Assembly (NCBI RefSeq): GCF_036884655.1
Contig: NC_088345.1
Coordinates: forward strand, 31,676,501-31,740,500
Direction of reading: 5' to 3'
DNA: 64,000 nt
From: Musa acuminata AAA Group
Lineage: Eukaryota > Streptophyta > Magnoliopsida > Zingiberales > Musaceae
Shown: one piece after another, positions 20,337 to 31,313 of the stretch
How the letters are laid out: each line of letters begins with the position of its first letter
Position numbering within the stretch: position 1 is the first letter of the stretch
The notes under the pieces: model-generated
Databases searched by the model: none
What the model was told of the DNA's origin: nothing
The model's input: the letters and a program-made list of their open reading frames with translations, nothing else
Made by a program: the position numbers and the translations under genes

Positions 20337-22133
20337 TGTTGAATCTCGGATTTTGATGATGAAGTCAATTGTCATTTGTTATCTAATCTATATGATGAGA
20401 TAAGTGTGCAGGATTAACTACGATGAAAGTGAGACATGCAGCAGGAGTTACGCCAGAGTCAAGACAATGATCACGTTGGGAGTTCGAGAGTTCGACGGAA
20501 GTTCGGACAGTCGTCGGAAGTTCTACGGGAACAAATCCGAGAAGTCCATAAGCTTGCCAAAGAAGCTCGTCGGAACTCGCCAAGTGAATCGTCGCAAGTC
20601 CAGGAGTTTGCCGGAAGTCTGCAGGAGCATCACCGAGGGTTCATCGGATAATCGACGGAAGTTCGCTAGAAGCTCACCGGAAGAAGCGATTGACGCACCG
20701 GAGCAAGTTGCAGTAAATGTCTTAGGAAAAATCGTAGTTAGCACATTGATTAAGTTGGAAATGGGAGGTGATCCCATTAACTTAACTTAATCTTGGGGCA
20801 ATTGGGCCCCTGAAAAACCCAAATTGGGCCGAATGGATCAACCCATTCGGACCCTGATTTCTGCCAAGCGGTTGAACCGCCCAAGGCAGGAGGTTGCACC
20901 GCCTGGGCTCAGTCTCCGAGTGAGACTGGGAGGTGCAACCGCTCCAGCCAGGTGGTGGCACCGCTTGGGGCTCAGTCTCCGAGCGAGATTGGGCAGTGCA
21001 ACCTCCCCTGACAGGAGGTGGCACCGCCTGAGCTCAGTCTTCGAGCTCTGTCAGGCGATGCAACCGCCTCAGTCAGGAGGTGCAACCGCCTCAGTCAGGA
21101 GGTGCAACCGCCTGAGCTCAGTCTTCGAGCTTTGCTAGGCGGTGCAACCGCCTAAGTCAGGAGGTGCAACCGCCTGAGCTCGGTCTTCGAGCTCTGTTAG
21201 GAGGTGCATCCGCTCCTGTCAGGAGGTGCAACCGCCTGATCTCGAAATTCCGAGAATTGATAGTTTTGAGCTCCAAATTTGAACTGGGTTGGGGCCTATA
21301 AATACCCCACCCATTCAGCACTGAAAGGATATCAACTTACACCAAAATCTTGATCTTTTTCTATGATTCTTAGAGGTCAAAATTATTGTAAAGGCCAAAA
21401 GTTCTTCTCCCTCTGTTCTTCCAAGTTCTGAGCTGTAAAGAGAGGAGAGAAAATTTTGTAAGGGTTGTCTCCTAAGCCTGTCAAAAGGAGTAAAACTGTA
21501 AAAGGGTGGTTGGCCTTCGCCTATTGAAGGAAGGCCTTTAGTTGACGTTGGTGACCTCGTCGGTGGAGGAAGCCAAAAGTGGAGTAGGTCAAGATTGACC
21601 GAACCACTCTAAATCTCGGTTTGCATTTACTTTGAGCATCTTATCTTTACTGCAAACCTCCTCAATAGCTTACTGCCTTCTGTGTTTTTACGAACGTGTT
21701 TCAAAGTTTAGTGCTTTCCGAATCGGGGTTTAAAACGCAAATCAGTTTTATCGTACGAACGTCGTATTTCAGTTTGTGCTTACGTTCTGATTTCCATTAT
21801 AACTGCAAACTACCTTTATATCTTTGCTTTAACTGCATCTCGCCTTATCTCAAATTAAAGTGGTTTACGAATCGGCTTTTATACTGAAATTGCTTTTATC
21901 GTACGAACGTCGTATTTCAGTTTGCGCTTATATTCTAATTTCCATCATAACTGCAAACTGCGTTCATATCTTTGCTGCATCTCTCCTAGTCAAAAGTTGA
22001 AGTGATTTACGAATTGGCTTTCTTACCAAAATCACTTCTATCAAACGAAAGCAGTTTTCGATTTTAATCGCAGAAGGTTTTTCGCTGCACTAATTCACCC
22101 CCCCCCCCTCTCTTAGTGCTCTTGATCCTAACA
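20337..22133 (+). mobile_element. Solo LTR, SIRE-type, 1797 bp, TSD TTTCA
   Basis: It starts TGTTGAATCTCGG and ends GATCCTAACA. Target-site duplication TTTCA flanks it exactly (20332-20336 and 22134-22138). It has the dyad array (about 20870-21235), TATA box at 21297-21304 and a C tract near the end, but lacks the 18-bp minisatellite of the copies at 1 and 32840. No PBS or PPT lies beside it, so this is a recombined solo LTR inserted in element B. Confidence 0.92.
21138..21152. repeat. Perfect dyad in the U3 array
   Basis: GGCGGT-GCA-ACCGCC is a perfect 6-bp inverted repeat with a 3-nt centre. It extends to 8 bp with flanking TA on both sides. It is one of several in the array 20870-21235, upstream of the TATA box at 21297. 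Confidence 0.8.
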
Positions 22134-22877
22134 TTTCAAATCATCATTTTATTATTACATCATTAAATCATCGAGCATGGTTTCATCAAACATAAAGCAT
22201 CTTGAATTAAAATCAAAAGGTAGTACAAAAATTATCAAGATACACATTATTTCTTCTTAAAAACATATATAGGATTATCATTAGATTTAAATCTAATATT
22301 TTGTTCCTTTATCATAAAACATGTAATTTTTAGGATCATTTTTTAAAATAAAAAAAAGAATGATATAATTTTTTTACATTTTTTATTTTTTGTTTTTTAC
22401 TAACTAATTTAAAAATAACTCATAAAAAAGTATCAAGTAATTTCAAAATAATGTAAAGGAGTTTCATTTGAGTTGTTTACTTCATTATCGAGAGTCACCA
22501 AAGTGAAGTTCGCCACTTCGTATTCATCGGTTTGCTCCTCGTCTTCGAAGGTACTCGATTTGTCTCAAGTCGTCTTCTTCTTCTTTGAAAACTTCTTCTT
22601 TTTAAGTTTATTTTTATTCTTTAATTTTTGTTTCATGAACTTTCTAAATTTTATAGTGAGAAGTTCAAAGTCATCATCATCACCACTTAAGTTATCACTC
22701 AAGTGTATTCTAGTGTTCGAAGTGTCAAATCCTTAATGTTCTTTGGAAGATTGTTCTCATATTCGTTTTGTTCATCATGTTCATCATGTACATTGTGCGT
22801 CATTTTATATGTTATTAATGAACTAAAAAGTTCTTTAAGTAAAAAATTAATGAGATCTTTTGCCTCTTGTATTGTAG

Positions 22878-23290
22878 TTACTTTTGGATCCCAACTCTTT
22901 GGAGGGATCTTAATATATTCTTATCAAATTCAAATTTTAAAAAAAAATTACCAAGAACTTTTAAACTATTGACGACATCCGTAAAGCAGATGTACATGTC
23001 AATAATAGTTTCACTCAACTTCATTTGAAACAACTTGAAATCATGCATCAAAAGATTAATCTTTGAATCTTTTACTCTATTAGTGCCTTCGTGTGTGGTT
23101 TCAAGAGTGTGCCAAATATCGAAAGTCGTTTCACAAATAGAAACTCGATTAAATTCATTTTTACTCAAGGTATAAAATATAGCGTTCATAGCTCTAGCAT
23201 TCAAAGAAAAAGTTTTCTTCTCCAAATCATTCCATTCGTTCATTGGAGTAGAAGACTTTTAAAAATTATTTTCAATAATATTCCATAAAT
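22878..23290 (-). pseudogene. SIRE-type gag remnant
   Basis: The minus frame reads NEWNDLEKKTFSLNARAMNA and then NEFNRVSICETTFDIWHTLE. It aligns with the gag of the SIRE-type element at 59690-61198 (NEFNRVSICDSAFDIWRTLE). It is truncated and frameshifted, and decayed downstream gag sequence may reach to about 22470. No zinc knuckle is recognisable. Confidence 0.75.
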
Positions 23291-23457
23291 CTAAGTCAAT
23301 AGAAAGCAAGAAAACTCTCATTTAAGTTTTTCAATAAGTGTAGTCTATCCCATTGAACATAGGAGGACAAACGATAGAAAAGCTCTCTTGAAAGTCGAAA
23401 AGAGTCATTTCTCTTGGGTGTTAAACCAAATGAGAAATAACGTGGCTTTGATACAAC

Positions 23458-24951
23458 TGTTAGGAATGAGTCAGCACTTAGAGGGAGGGTGTGAATTAGT
23501 GCAGTGGTAAAAACGTCAATTCTAAAATCTATCATTTTGATTAAACTCGTTTCGGAAAGATATTAACTTGAAAGCATAAGGGAGCATAGTGAAAGCAATA
23601 AGAATGTAAAGCAGTTTGCAATAAAGGTAAATTGCTCAAAAGGAAATGCAAACCTATTTTATAGTGGTTAGATCATTGTGACCTGCATCCACTCTCGATT
23701 CCTCTTCACTCGAGACCACCGACTTACACTACTAATCTTCTTTCAATAGGCGAAGATCAACTACCCTTTTATACCCCTCTTCTCCTTTTCACAGGTTTAG
23801 GAGATAACCTTTTACAAGCACTCACTCCTCTAATTCTAAATTTAGAATTAGAGGAGGGGATCTCTCAAGTATTTACTATAGTGTTTTCCCACTTTTAAAT
23901 TCTATGTGCTTGTGTATATTAACCAGGGATAAGAGGGGTATTTATAGGCCTCAAGTGGATTCAAACTTGGAGCCTAAAAGGGTCTCATCCCTAATTTTTG
24001 GGGTCCTAGCAGTACCACCGCCTATGCTGGGCGATACCATCACCTGCAGCATTGACACTAGGTAGTACCACTGCCCAGTCTGGCGATACCACCACTTGAC
24101 ATAGTCTCGGAGACTATGCCATAATGGTGCCACTTGTTGGGTCACTGTTTGAACCTTCCACTTGGCCCAACATAGCCCAAACTTGGGTCCAATTGGCTCA
24201 TAATTGAGTTAGCCCAATTCTAACCCAATTATGTACTAACTACGAATTTTAAGACATTTACTAAGCTGAATAAGTTTGTAAGTCTAGGTTTCTTCCGGTG
24301 AGCTTCCATCGAACTTCCGATAATCTCTCAGCAATGTTCTAGCAAAATCCTAGCAAGCTCCTGGACTTCACGATGATCTTCTTGGCGAGTTCCGATGAGC
24401 TTCTTTAGCAAGCTCCTGGACTTCTTGGTCAATTCCAGTAGAACTTCTGACGAACGTCCGACGAACTCTTGAACTCCCAACAAAATCTCATTCTTGACTT
24501 TGGGACTTCCTTTTACTTTATGTCTTGCTATCGTAGTTAATCCTGCACACTTAAAACCTACTTTGATCTAGACAATTATTACAAAGCTTGAATCAAGTGT
24601 TGTCCGACGTGTCATTACTTTAGTAATGCTTCATTTGATTATTTGGCGCATTGTCTTCTCTTGCGGCCTATTGCCCAATCGGGCAGTTGACCTCCACAAC
24701 TCTGATTTCCTTGGTGCAATCTTTGCTCTTCTTTGCCCGATGCTCGAACCCATGGCCCGAAGCCTTCTATCGATACGTCGATCGATCCTTTGACTCGACG
24801 TCCAATCTTCTGACATGTTTTTCTCCGGCCTAACATGATTCTTCCTGCTTTAATTGTCTCTCCTTGATCGAAGCTTCTTTCGTCACTCAAAACATAGATC
24901 AAATCATAAATACTATCACTTGGTTTGATCATCAAAATCTGAGATTCAAGA
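23458..24951 (-). mobile_element. SIRE-type 5' LTR of element B
   Basis: 1494 bp, from TGTTAGGAATGAGTCAGC at 23458 to GAGATTCAAGA at 24951. The gag remnant and a damaged primer-binding site lie to its left. The dyad array is at about 24005-24140 and the minus-strand TATA box is near 23940. The bases outside the two LTRs of this element (AATAA and GGGTC) do not match, so the ends have been rearranged. Confidence 0.7.
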
Positions 24952-25411
24952 GGGTCTTCCTAGTTGCAAGGTTCCTCCCCGAGGGCTAAGTAGTCCGGGC
25001 GTCTTTGGATAACCAACGATCCTGCATGACAAGCCAGCATCAGGGGTTGGCTAGCACTGAGAGTTGTCCAGCGTGGCCCTTCCGATACTTAAGTTTATGA
25101 AGGGAAAAAGATAGTAATGTAAGTTGTATGACTGAGTTAGTGTGTAGAGTGCCCCCAGCGTGAGCTGATGAGTTTCTTTTTATACTTGATCCTTAGGCTT
25201 TCTTATTAGCTGGTTTAGGATTAGTCACTTGATTATTCTGATCTCTGATCTAGATAAGAGTGGTTATTGCTAGTTATTGTTGTGGGGCACATCGGGATAC
25301 ACTACGACACCATTTTGAGGCTGATAACTTGGAGCCCTACTTAGGTGTTGACCTTTGTGGCAGATGAACTAGCATGGGATAAAATCATCCCTATTAGTCA
25401 TTAAGATATAT

Positions 25412-25571
25412 AAACCATAAGTCTATGAAGCATATAGGGATTAATACTGTACTGTATATAGATCATATAATTATGCATAGTACAGTGAAATGTTCAATTA
25501 TGTAGTAAAACATTTTTACATTATGACAGTATGAAGATATAAAGATCTGATTTCATATTATTGTAGGAGAA
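25412..25571 (+). repeat. 160-bp dispersed repeat, copy 1
   Basis: It runs from AAACCATAAGTCTATGAAGC to TTGTAGGAGAA. It matches 42750-42910 in the same orientation with a modest number of differences, while the flanks do not match. No terminal inverted repeats are visible. Confidence 0.8.
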
Positions 25572-25918
25572 GCCATCAATTCTGTAGAAAAACAAAGCAG
25601 AGTTTTTTCATCTTCAATTTTAGATTCAACAAGAGTTGAATCGTCAGGGAGCCATGATCAAAGATTATCGACTCAGCTCAAGTCCACTCGGCTAATACAA
25701 AGTCCAAGTTGAAGTCCAAGATGGGGTGAATTCAAATTCAATTCCAAGATCGATCGAATTTAACTACAAGTCGAAGTCCATTTGAGTTAAACTCAAATTC
25801 AGAAGACTTCATTTGGTTACGAGTCTGGGAGTCAGTAGTCATAGAAACCATAAAAGAGTCCGTAGTCCTAGAAAGCAAAGAAGTGAGAGAGAGAGAGAGA
25901 GAGGGGGGGGGGGGGGAG

Positions 25919-26035
25919 GTGGTGGGGCAGCAATAGCCTAAAGAGAGAGAGGCGACAACCCTACAGAGAAGAGAAAGTGGTGGGGCAGCAATAGCCTAAA
26001 GAGAGAGGCGACAACCCTACAGAGAAGAGAAAGGG
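25919..26035 (+). repeat. Tandem duplication of about 58 bp
   Basis: Two adjacent units run GTGGTGGGGCAGCAATAGCC to GAGAAGAGAAAG and differ mainly by two bases in a GA run. They lie just after a (GA)n-G(n) tract. Confidence 0.85.
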
Positions 26036-27186
26036 AGGTAATGGCTAGAGGGAAGCCTTATAAAGTATGAGCTATTGCTCAAAAAGTATTTTTACAATTG
26101 CATGACTATATATATTTTTTTTCAAATAATAATCTTGATAGAGAAAATGACAATAATGCCAACTCACCTCATCTCGCTTAGGCTGTGGAAGCCGCTTAAG
26201 CACAAGCATAGGTGACTTACACTAATCCTCTATAGCTGTCGGCCCTTGCCTATCTCGATACCTAAGAAAAAGTTAAAAGGGCCCACTTTTCATCTTCGCC
26301 CATTGACATCTTCAACTGTAGTTAGGAGAAGGCTTGCACACATGTATTAAAATCAGACGGTATGACACAATTTCCCTAGCCCTATCTTTCAGACGAACAG
26401 TGCATAGGTTCATCCCCTGCTTGTCTTAGATAGGCCAAGAACCTTAGCAAAGCAAATCATCATAGTCGTCCTATTCTAACATTATCTTTCGGAGGATGCA
26501 CTCATCAACTACTATCATCAATGATCCTCAAGTAGGGTAAGAGATACCTTAACCCATCAATGGCCTCACACCAATAATTGTTCATTTATAAATCCTAAGC
26601 CCCCGGGCTAAATAGAGGCAAGCGAGCTCTATCTAAACTTTTCTGAGCTCTATTAAACCTCCTCCACCTACTCTACTAATTAAGCATCGGAAGGGTTGGG
26701 TTGGACATCCCCCGATGCTGACTACTTGTGCAAGACCCCAATGCATCTAAGGAGCACCTCAGGGCGATGATAAGCACTTCCAAGCAAGGCCAAGGTGCAC
26801 CTCGGGACAACCTCGAGCTTCCTTTAATAAACAAACTGCTCCTCGAGATGACCGCGAGTTAGTCTCTAAGAGCCTGTAACACTTTGGGAGTCCACTTACT
26901 ATCTCAGTTATCCACTCGAGTCGCACTCCCATCTTGGCACGAGTCCCTAGGATGGATTTACACCTTCGGGATCGGATTAGACCATGTTGATTCTCCAATC
27001 AATGGTACTAAGGTAGCAAAATTTTGACACTAGAAGAAGGGTTCGAATGTCGCAAGAACGTCCATCCATGACTCCTCGCAACGAGCACGAGTCCCACTCG
27101 AGTCTCACTCTAGCGAGGAGGCACCCCTCTAGCACCCAACTCATTCGAGTAAGAAGGACAACTCCCACCTTCTAATAGGTAGACGC

Positions 27187-27527
27187 TGTTAGGACTCTAG
27201 CTAGGAGAGTCCTAATTGAGAGGGACATTCTGTTAGGACTCTAGCTAGGAGAGTCCTAATTGAGAGGGACATTCATGTAGGAGGTATTTTCTTAGAGAAG
27301 AATTAGGAGTTGTAAGGGAATAGGAGTCTTGAGTAGGAGTCCTATTAGGAGTTAGGGTTTAGAAGCCCTATAAATAGCTATGTATTCCTTCTCTTTTCTT
27401 AAGCAATAGATGAATCTTTTCTATAGCCTAAGCAGCAACTTGGAGGGAGGAACCCCTATAGAGTTCCAAGGAGGCCGATCCCCTAAAGAGATCAACCCCA
27501 AGTTTAGAATCTGCAAGGGTTCTAATA
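27187..27527 (+). mobile_element. 5' LTR of outer gypsy element G3a
   Basis: It begins TGTTAGGACTCTAGCTAGGA, and a roughly 46-bp segment including that start is tandemly doubled. The TATA box is at 27369-27376 (CCCTATAAATAGC). It ends GGGTTCTAATA, where other copies have CTAACA. Confidence 0.85.
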
Positions 27528-27529
27528 CC

Positions 27530-27541
27530 TGGTATCAGAGT
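27530..27541 (+). promoter_or_regulatory. Primer-binding site of G3a
   Basis: TGGTATCAGAGT lies two bases after the LTR end and matches the initiator tRNA-Met 3' end. Confidence 0.8.
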
Positions 27542-28658
27542 AGCATTCTTGGTGTCTCGCTGCCCTTCCACAACCATCTATCAACCCTCCACAACCATCT
27601 AAAGTAATTCACACAATTGTTTAAAAGATCATCGTCGAATTCCGCCATCATCTCCACCACCGCGGATCATCCTTTGATCTCCCTATGAATTGTAACAGGT
27701 TTTGGTTTCCTATCTTACTGCTGCTGCAATTTAGTTATCCTTATTCAAAAATCCAAAAAAAAAAAATTGTTCCTATATTTCTGCATAAACTTTTCGTCAC
27801 AAAGTTTTCATCTCTATGACGAAAGATATATTGCAGAATTCCAGCCGCATAGCACCATCTTTTTTATCTTGCTACTATACTTTTTCTATCCAAATTTTTA
27901 TGAAATTTTTACAACATCTTTGACACTTCCTAACAGTGGATTTCCCTTTGGTTTCATCGAAAAATTCTCAATATAAACTACTGATCTTTTATGTCCAATC
28001 TGCTACACTTGAAAATCTATGCTGCAGAAAATTTCAACCGTATATTGTTGCCTTAACCCATCTATTTGCAATCTTTTTTTAATGAAATTTCTTATACACA
28101 TCATAGATCATCTTGGCTTCCATCTAAGATTGATCTATTGAGAAATTCATCTCTAAAAACAATTTTGTGTTACTGCAATTTTTTGTCATAAACCGCTGAA
28201 ATTTTTTGACGAGAATTCTGCAATTGCAACTTGCACCAATTTCCTTGCTGTTATACTGCCAAAATTTTCTTGATTAAATTAGACATCCTTGCTGTCATAT
28301 AAACTGTGATTTTGCTATCAATTCCCTCCTCAATTCTCTCATGTTTTTGGTGGAAATTACGTCGAGAAACCGTTGTTTCTTCGACGATAATTCTACTCTT
28401 ACAAGACAACACATACTTGCTGCAACTTCCACTTATTTCTATCAAACCTTTGCTACCATCTACCACAGATCCAAAACTTTCATCCACAACCCTAAAACTC
28501 CACTAAACCACACCCTCAAACTACACCCAAAACAGCCACAAAACAAGCCTAAACCGTAGCCTACATCTACCAATCCACCAACCCTTTCGACCATCATCTC
28601 TCTCAACCTATACACGCCTTTAACCCGACAACAAAAGAGAGATCATAACATCACAGAT
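27542..28658 (+). other. Leader of gypsy element G3a
   Basis: About 1.1 kb between the PBS and gag without a convincing gene. It is rich in T and C, with CAACC-rich parts (28380-28560). Two small open frames overlap there (28306-28506, 28341-28559). The inner copy has a shorter but related leader (38040-38571, minus). Confidence 0.65.
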
Positions 28659-30113
28659 TTGGAGGCATATACTATAGCATCTAAGGAGGCAATCAATGCT
28701 AAATTCGAAACCTTTGAGGCACGAATGGAGGATACGATTCGGACACTCTTTACTGAACTCAGATTGGGCCGACCACTAAGCCCGAAGAAATTAAATCAAG
28801 GAGAGAGCTCTGCCCAATCGCACCAAGCCCGAAGAGATGACTTCCAAAAGAGGGGAGGTTTTATGATCGATCTCAACTATCCACGCATGATGGTGGACTT
28901 CCCTAGATGGGAAGAAGGAGACCCGATTGGTTGGATTTCGCGTGTAGAGCGATATTTTTGGTACCACAAAACCGCGGATGCATCTATGGTGAAAATTATA
29001 GCTATACATCTTGAAGGGGATGCCATACAGTGGTTTGATTGGTTTGAACATACTTATGGAGTCCTTTCATGGCGACAATTCAAAGAAGGACTGTTGATCC
29101 GCTTCAAACCAACCGATTACGAGAATATTGACGGACAACTAACAAAGATCCGACAAACCTCTACCATTCAGGAGTACCAAACCAGGTTTGAAAGGTTATC
29201 TAATCAAACTCATGATTGGTCTCAAAAATAGCTATTGAGGACCTTCATTGAGGGCTTGAAGCCGGAGATCCGAGGAGAAGTTAAAGCGCGACAACCATAT
29301 ATGCTTATGGCAGCCATCTCTTTCGCACGACATCAAGAGGAGCAATTGAACCATGAAGCTCAAAGGATTAGGGTCACTCCTCAACTAGTAATATTGAAGC
29401 CCTCAGCCCCCCCTACTGTCGACCGAGTCCCTGCACCAAAGAAGTTGACAAGAGAAGAGCTTCGGGAGCAATCTGCGAAGCGGTTATGTTGGCATTGCGA
29501 CGAGCCGTGGAGTTACAAGCATTGCTGTAGAAAAGGGAGACATCTTTTGATTGAACCAGTAGAAGAAGAGGTCATTGAGCATTCAAAAGAGAGCCTTAAA
29601 CATAATGAAGAAGATGCGGAAGAAGAGCCACAACCGACCGACGTTACAGTACACACACTAGCTGGCTACTCAAACCCGCAAACGATGAAAGGGATACTTC
29701 TTATGATTGAACTAATAGAAGAAGAGATCATTGAATATCCAAAAGAGAGCCTTGAATATGAAGAAGAAGATGCAGAAAAAGAACCACAACCGACCGAAGT
29801 TACGGTACATGCACTAACCGGCTACTCAAACCCGCAAACGATGAAAGTTGGAGGCCTTCTCAAACAACAACCGATTACTATTCTCATCGACATAGGTAGT
29901 ACTAATAACTTTCTAAACAATATGGTTGCTGTCCAGATGGCTTTATCTATCGAGAATTACAGTAGGTTTGATGTTAAGGTCGTCGATGGTTGGATTTTGA
30001 AGTATGATCGTAGGCGCCCGCAAGTGAAACTGTTGCTGATCATGAGGCCTTACCAAGAGATAATTGCATATTTCTTCCTTCTCCCTCTTGATGATCATGA
30101 GGCCATTAGGTGA
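28659..30113 (+). pseudogene. Gypsy gag-protease with internal amber codon (G3a)
   Basis: The frame opens at 28659, or slightly upstream without a Met. It encodes a coiled N-terminal segment (EAINAKFETFEARMEDTIRT) and the gag core (PRWEEGDPIGWISRVERYF, HLEGDAIQWFDWFEH). It then meets TAG at 29229-29231 and continues in the same frame from 29232 to 30113. The second part has a zinc-knuckle-like LCWHCDEPWSYKHCCRKGR, an acidic region that is duplicated here (two VHALTGYSNPQTMK-type blocks near residues 160 and 205 of the second part), and retropepsin IDIGSTNNF. The Ile between Asp and Gly is unusual. The inner copy has the same amber. Confidence 0.85.
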
Positions 30114-30117
30114 TATT

Positions 30118-30843
30118 TCTTGGAATTTTATGCAACTAATTATGAAATTTTACAGTAAGGAGAAACAGGTGATACTGAACGGGAAACGTGGGGGCGATGT
30201 AACAACGATTTGCACACAACAAATGGAGAAGGTTTTGCATAAAGCATGCAGCGGCTTTTTGGTACAACTTGAGCAGCAAACTAAGGGAGAGCCAACAAAA
30301 TTTGAAGATCCAAATCTACTTCCTTTGCTTGCTAAATTTTCAGATATATTTGACGAACCGCGCAACCTACCTCTTACCCGTCGGCATGATCATTGTATAA
30401 CGATTCTTCCAGGCAAATCTCCAGCAAATGCTCAGCCATATCAGTATCCACATCTCCAGAAGGATGAAATAGAAAGGATTGTAAAAGAGATGCTCAAAAC
30501 AGGAGTTATTCGGCCATGTTGCAACCCCTACTCTTCACCGATGCTCCTCATACGAAAGAAGGATGGAATATGTCGATTATGTGTTGATTACTAAGCTCTC
30601 AATGGCATAACCATCAAGGATAAATACCCTATTCCAGTAGTAGATGAGTTGCTAGATGAAAGGGAGCATAAATCTTCACAAAGCTGGACCTTCGATCCGG
30701 GTATCATCAAATACGAGTATGCGAAGAAGACATACCGAAAACCACCTTTTGAACACACAACAACCACTATGAATTTTTACTTTCTTCAAAAGAAGGTGGA
30801 ATATCTTGGGCATATCATATCATAGGAAGGTGTGGCAGTAGAC
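30118..30843 (+). pseudogene. RT amino-terminal fragment (G3a)
   Basis: It contains LPLTRRHDHCITILPG, YQYPHLQKDEIERIVKEML and PYSSPMLLIRKKDGICRLCV, the typical gypsy RT entry. A stop follows at VDY. The next stretch ([16 protein letters not shown]) is short and deleted: most of the palm, including the catalytic F/Y-x-D-D box, is gone. The sequence resumes with [14 protein letters not shown] at about 30780. It is interrupted at 30843 by the nested copy and continues at 39047. Confidence 0.8.
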
Positions 30844-31313
30844 TGTTAGAACCCTTGCAGATTCTAAACTTGGGGTTGATCTCTTTAGGGGATCGGCCTC
30901 CTTGGAACTCTATAGGGCTTCCTCCCTCCAAGTGCTGCTCAAAGGCTGCAGAAAAGTTTCATCTATTCCTTATCAAAAGAGAAGGAATACATGGCTATTT
31001 ATAGGGCTTCTAAACCCTAACTCCTAATAGGACTCCTACTTAAGACTCTTACTTCTAACCAACTCCTAATATGACTCATACTCAAGACTCCTATTCCCTT
31101 ACAACTCCTAATTCTTCTCTAAGAAAAAATCTCCTAATAGAATATCCCTTTTAATTAGGACTCTCTTAGTTAGTCCTAATAGAGTGTCCATCTCAATTAG
31201 GACTCTCCTAGCTAGAGTCCTAACAGAATGTCCTTCTCAATTAGGACTCTCCTAGCTAGAGTCCTAACAGAATGTCCCTCTCAATTAGGACTCTCATAGC
31301 TAGAGTCCTAACA
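30844..31313 (-). mobile_element. 3' LTR of inner gypsy element G3b
   Basis: 470 bp, TGTTAGAACCC to GTCCTAACA on the + strand. Three tandem copies of the CTAGCTAGAGTCCTAACAGA-type segment lie near its right end. The minus-strand polypurine tract AAGAGGGCGGGTC follows at 31314-31326. Confidence 0.93.

Larger units (their letters stand above)
17906..23457 (-). mobile_element. Internal region of gutted SIRE-type element B
   Basis: The region starts with a polypurine tract (17906-17920, minus strand) and ends at a decayed primer-binding site (about 23446-23457). The only recognisable coding sequence is a gag scrap at 22878-23290. Protease, integrase, RT and RNase H were not found. Most of the space is A/T-rich sequence with a degenerate repeat family (18100-19170) and many copies of CTCCCCYTTTGTCATYRWCAAAAAG. 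A + strand solo LTR has inserted at 20337. It resembles a large non-autonomous derivative. Confidence 0.6.
24952..27186. other. Unclassified repetitive-looking sequence, left part
   Basis: No convincing gene. This stretch and 41502-42749 were contiguous before the gypsy nest inserted, as shown by the GACGC duplication. It contains a 160-bp repeat (25412-25571), a GA run leading into a G tract (about 25884-25917) and a tandem duplication (25919-26035). Short open frames (26759-26998, 26977-27168) have no recognisable domain. It may be non-coding parts of an old LTR element. Confidence 0.4.
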
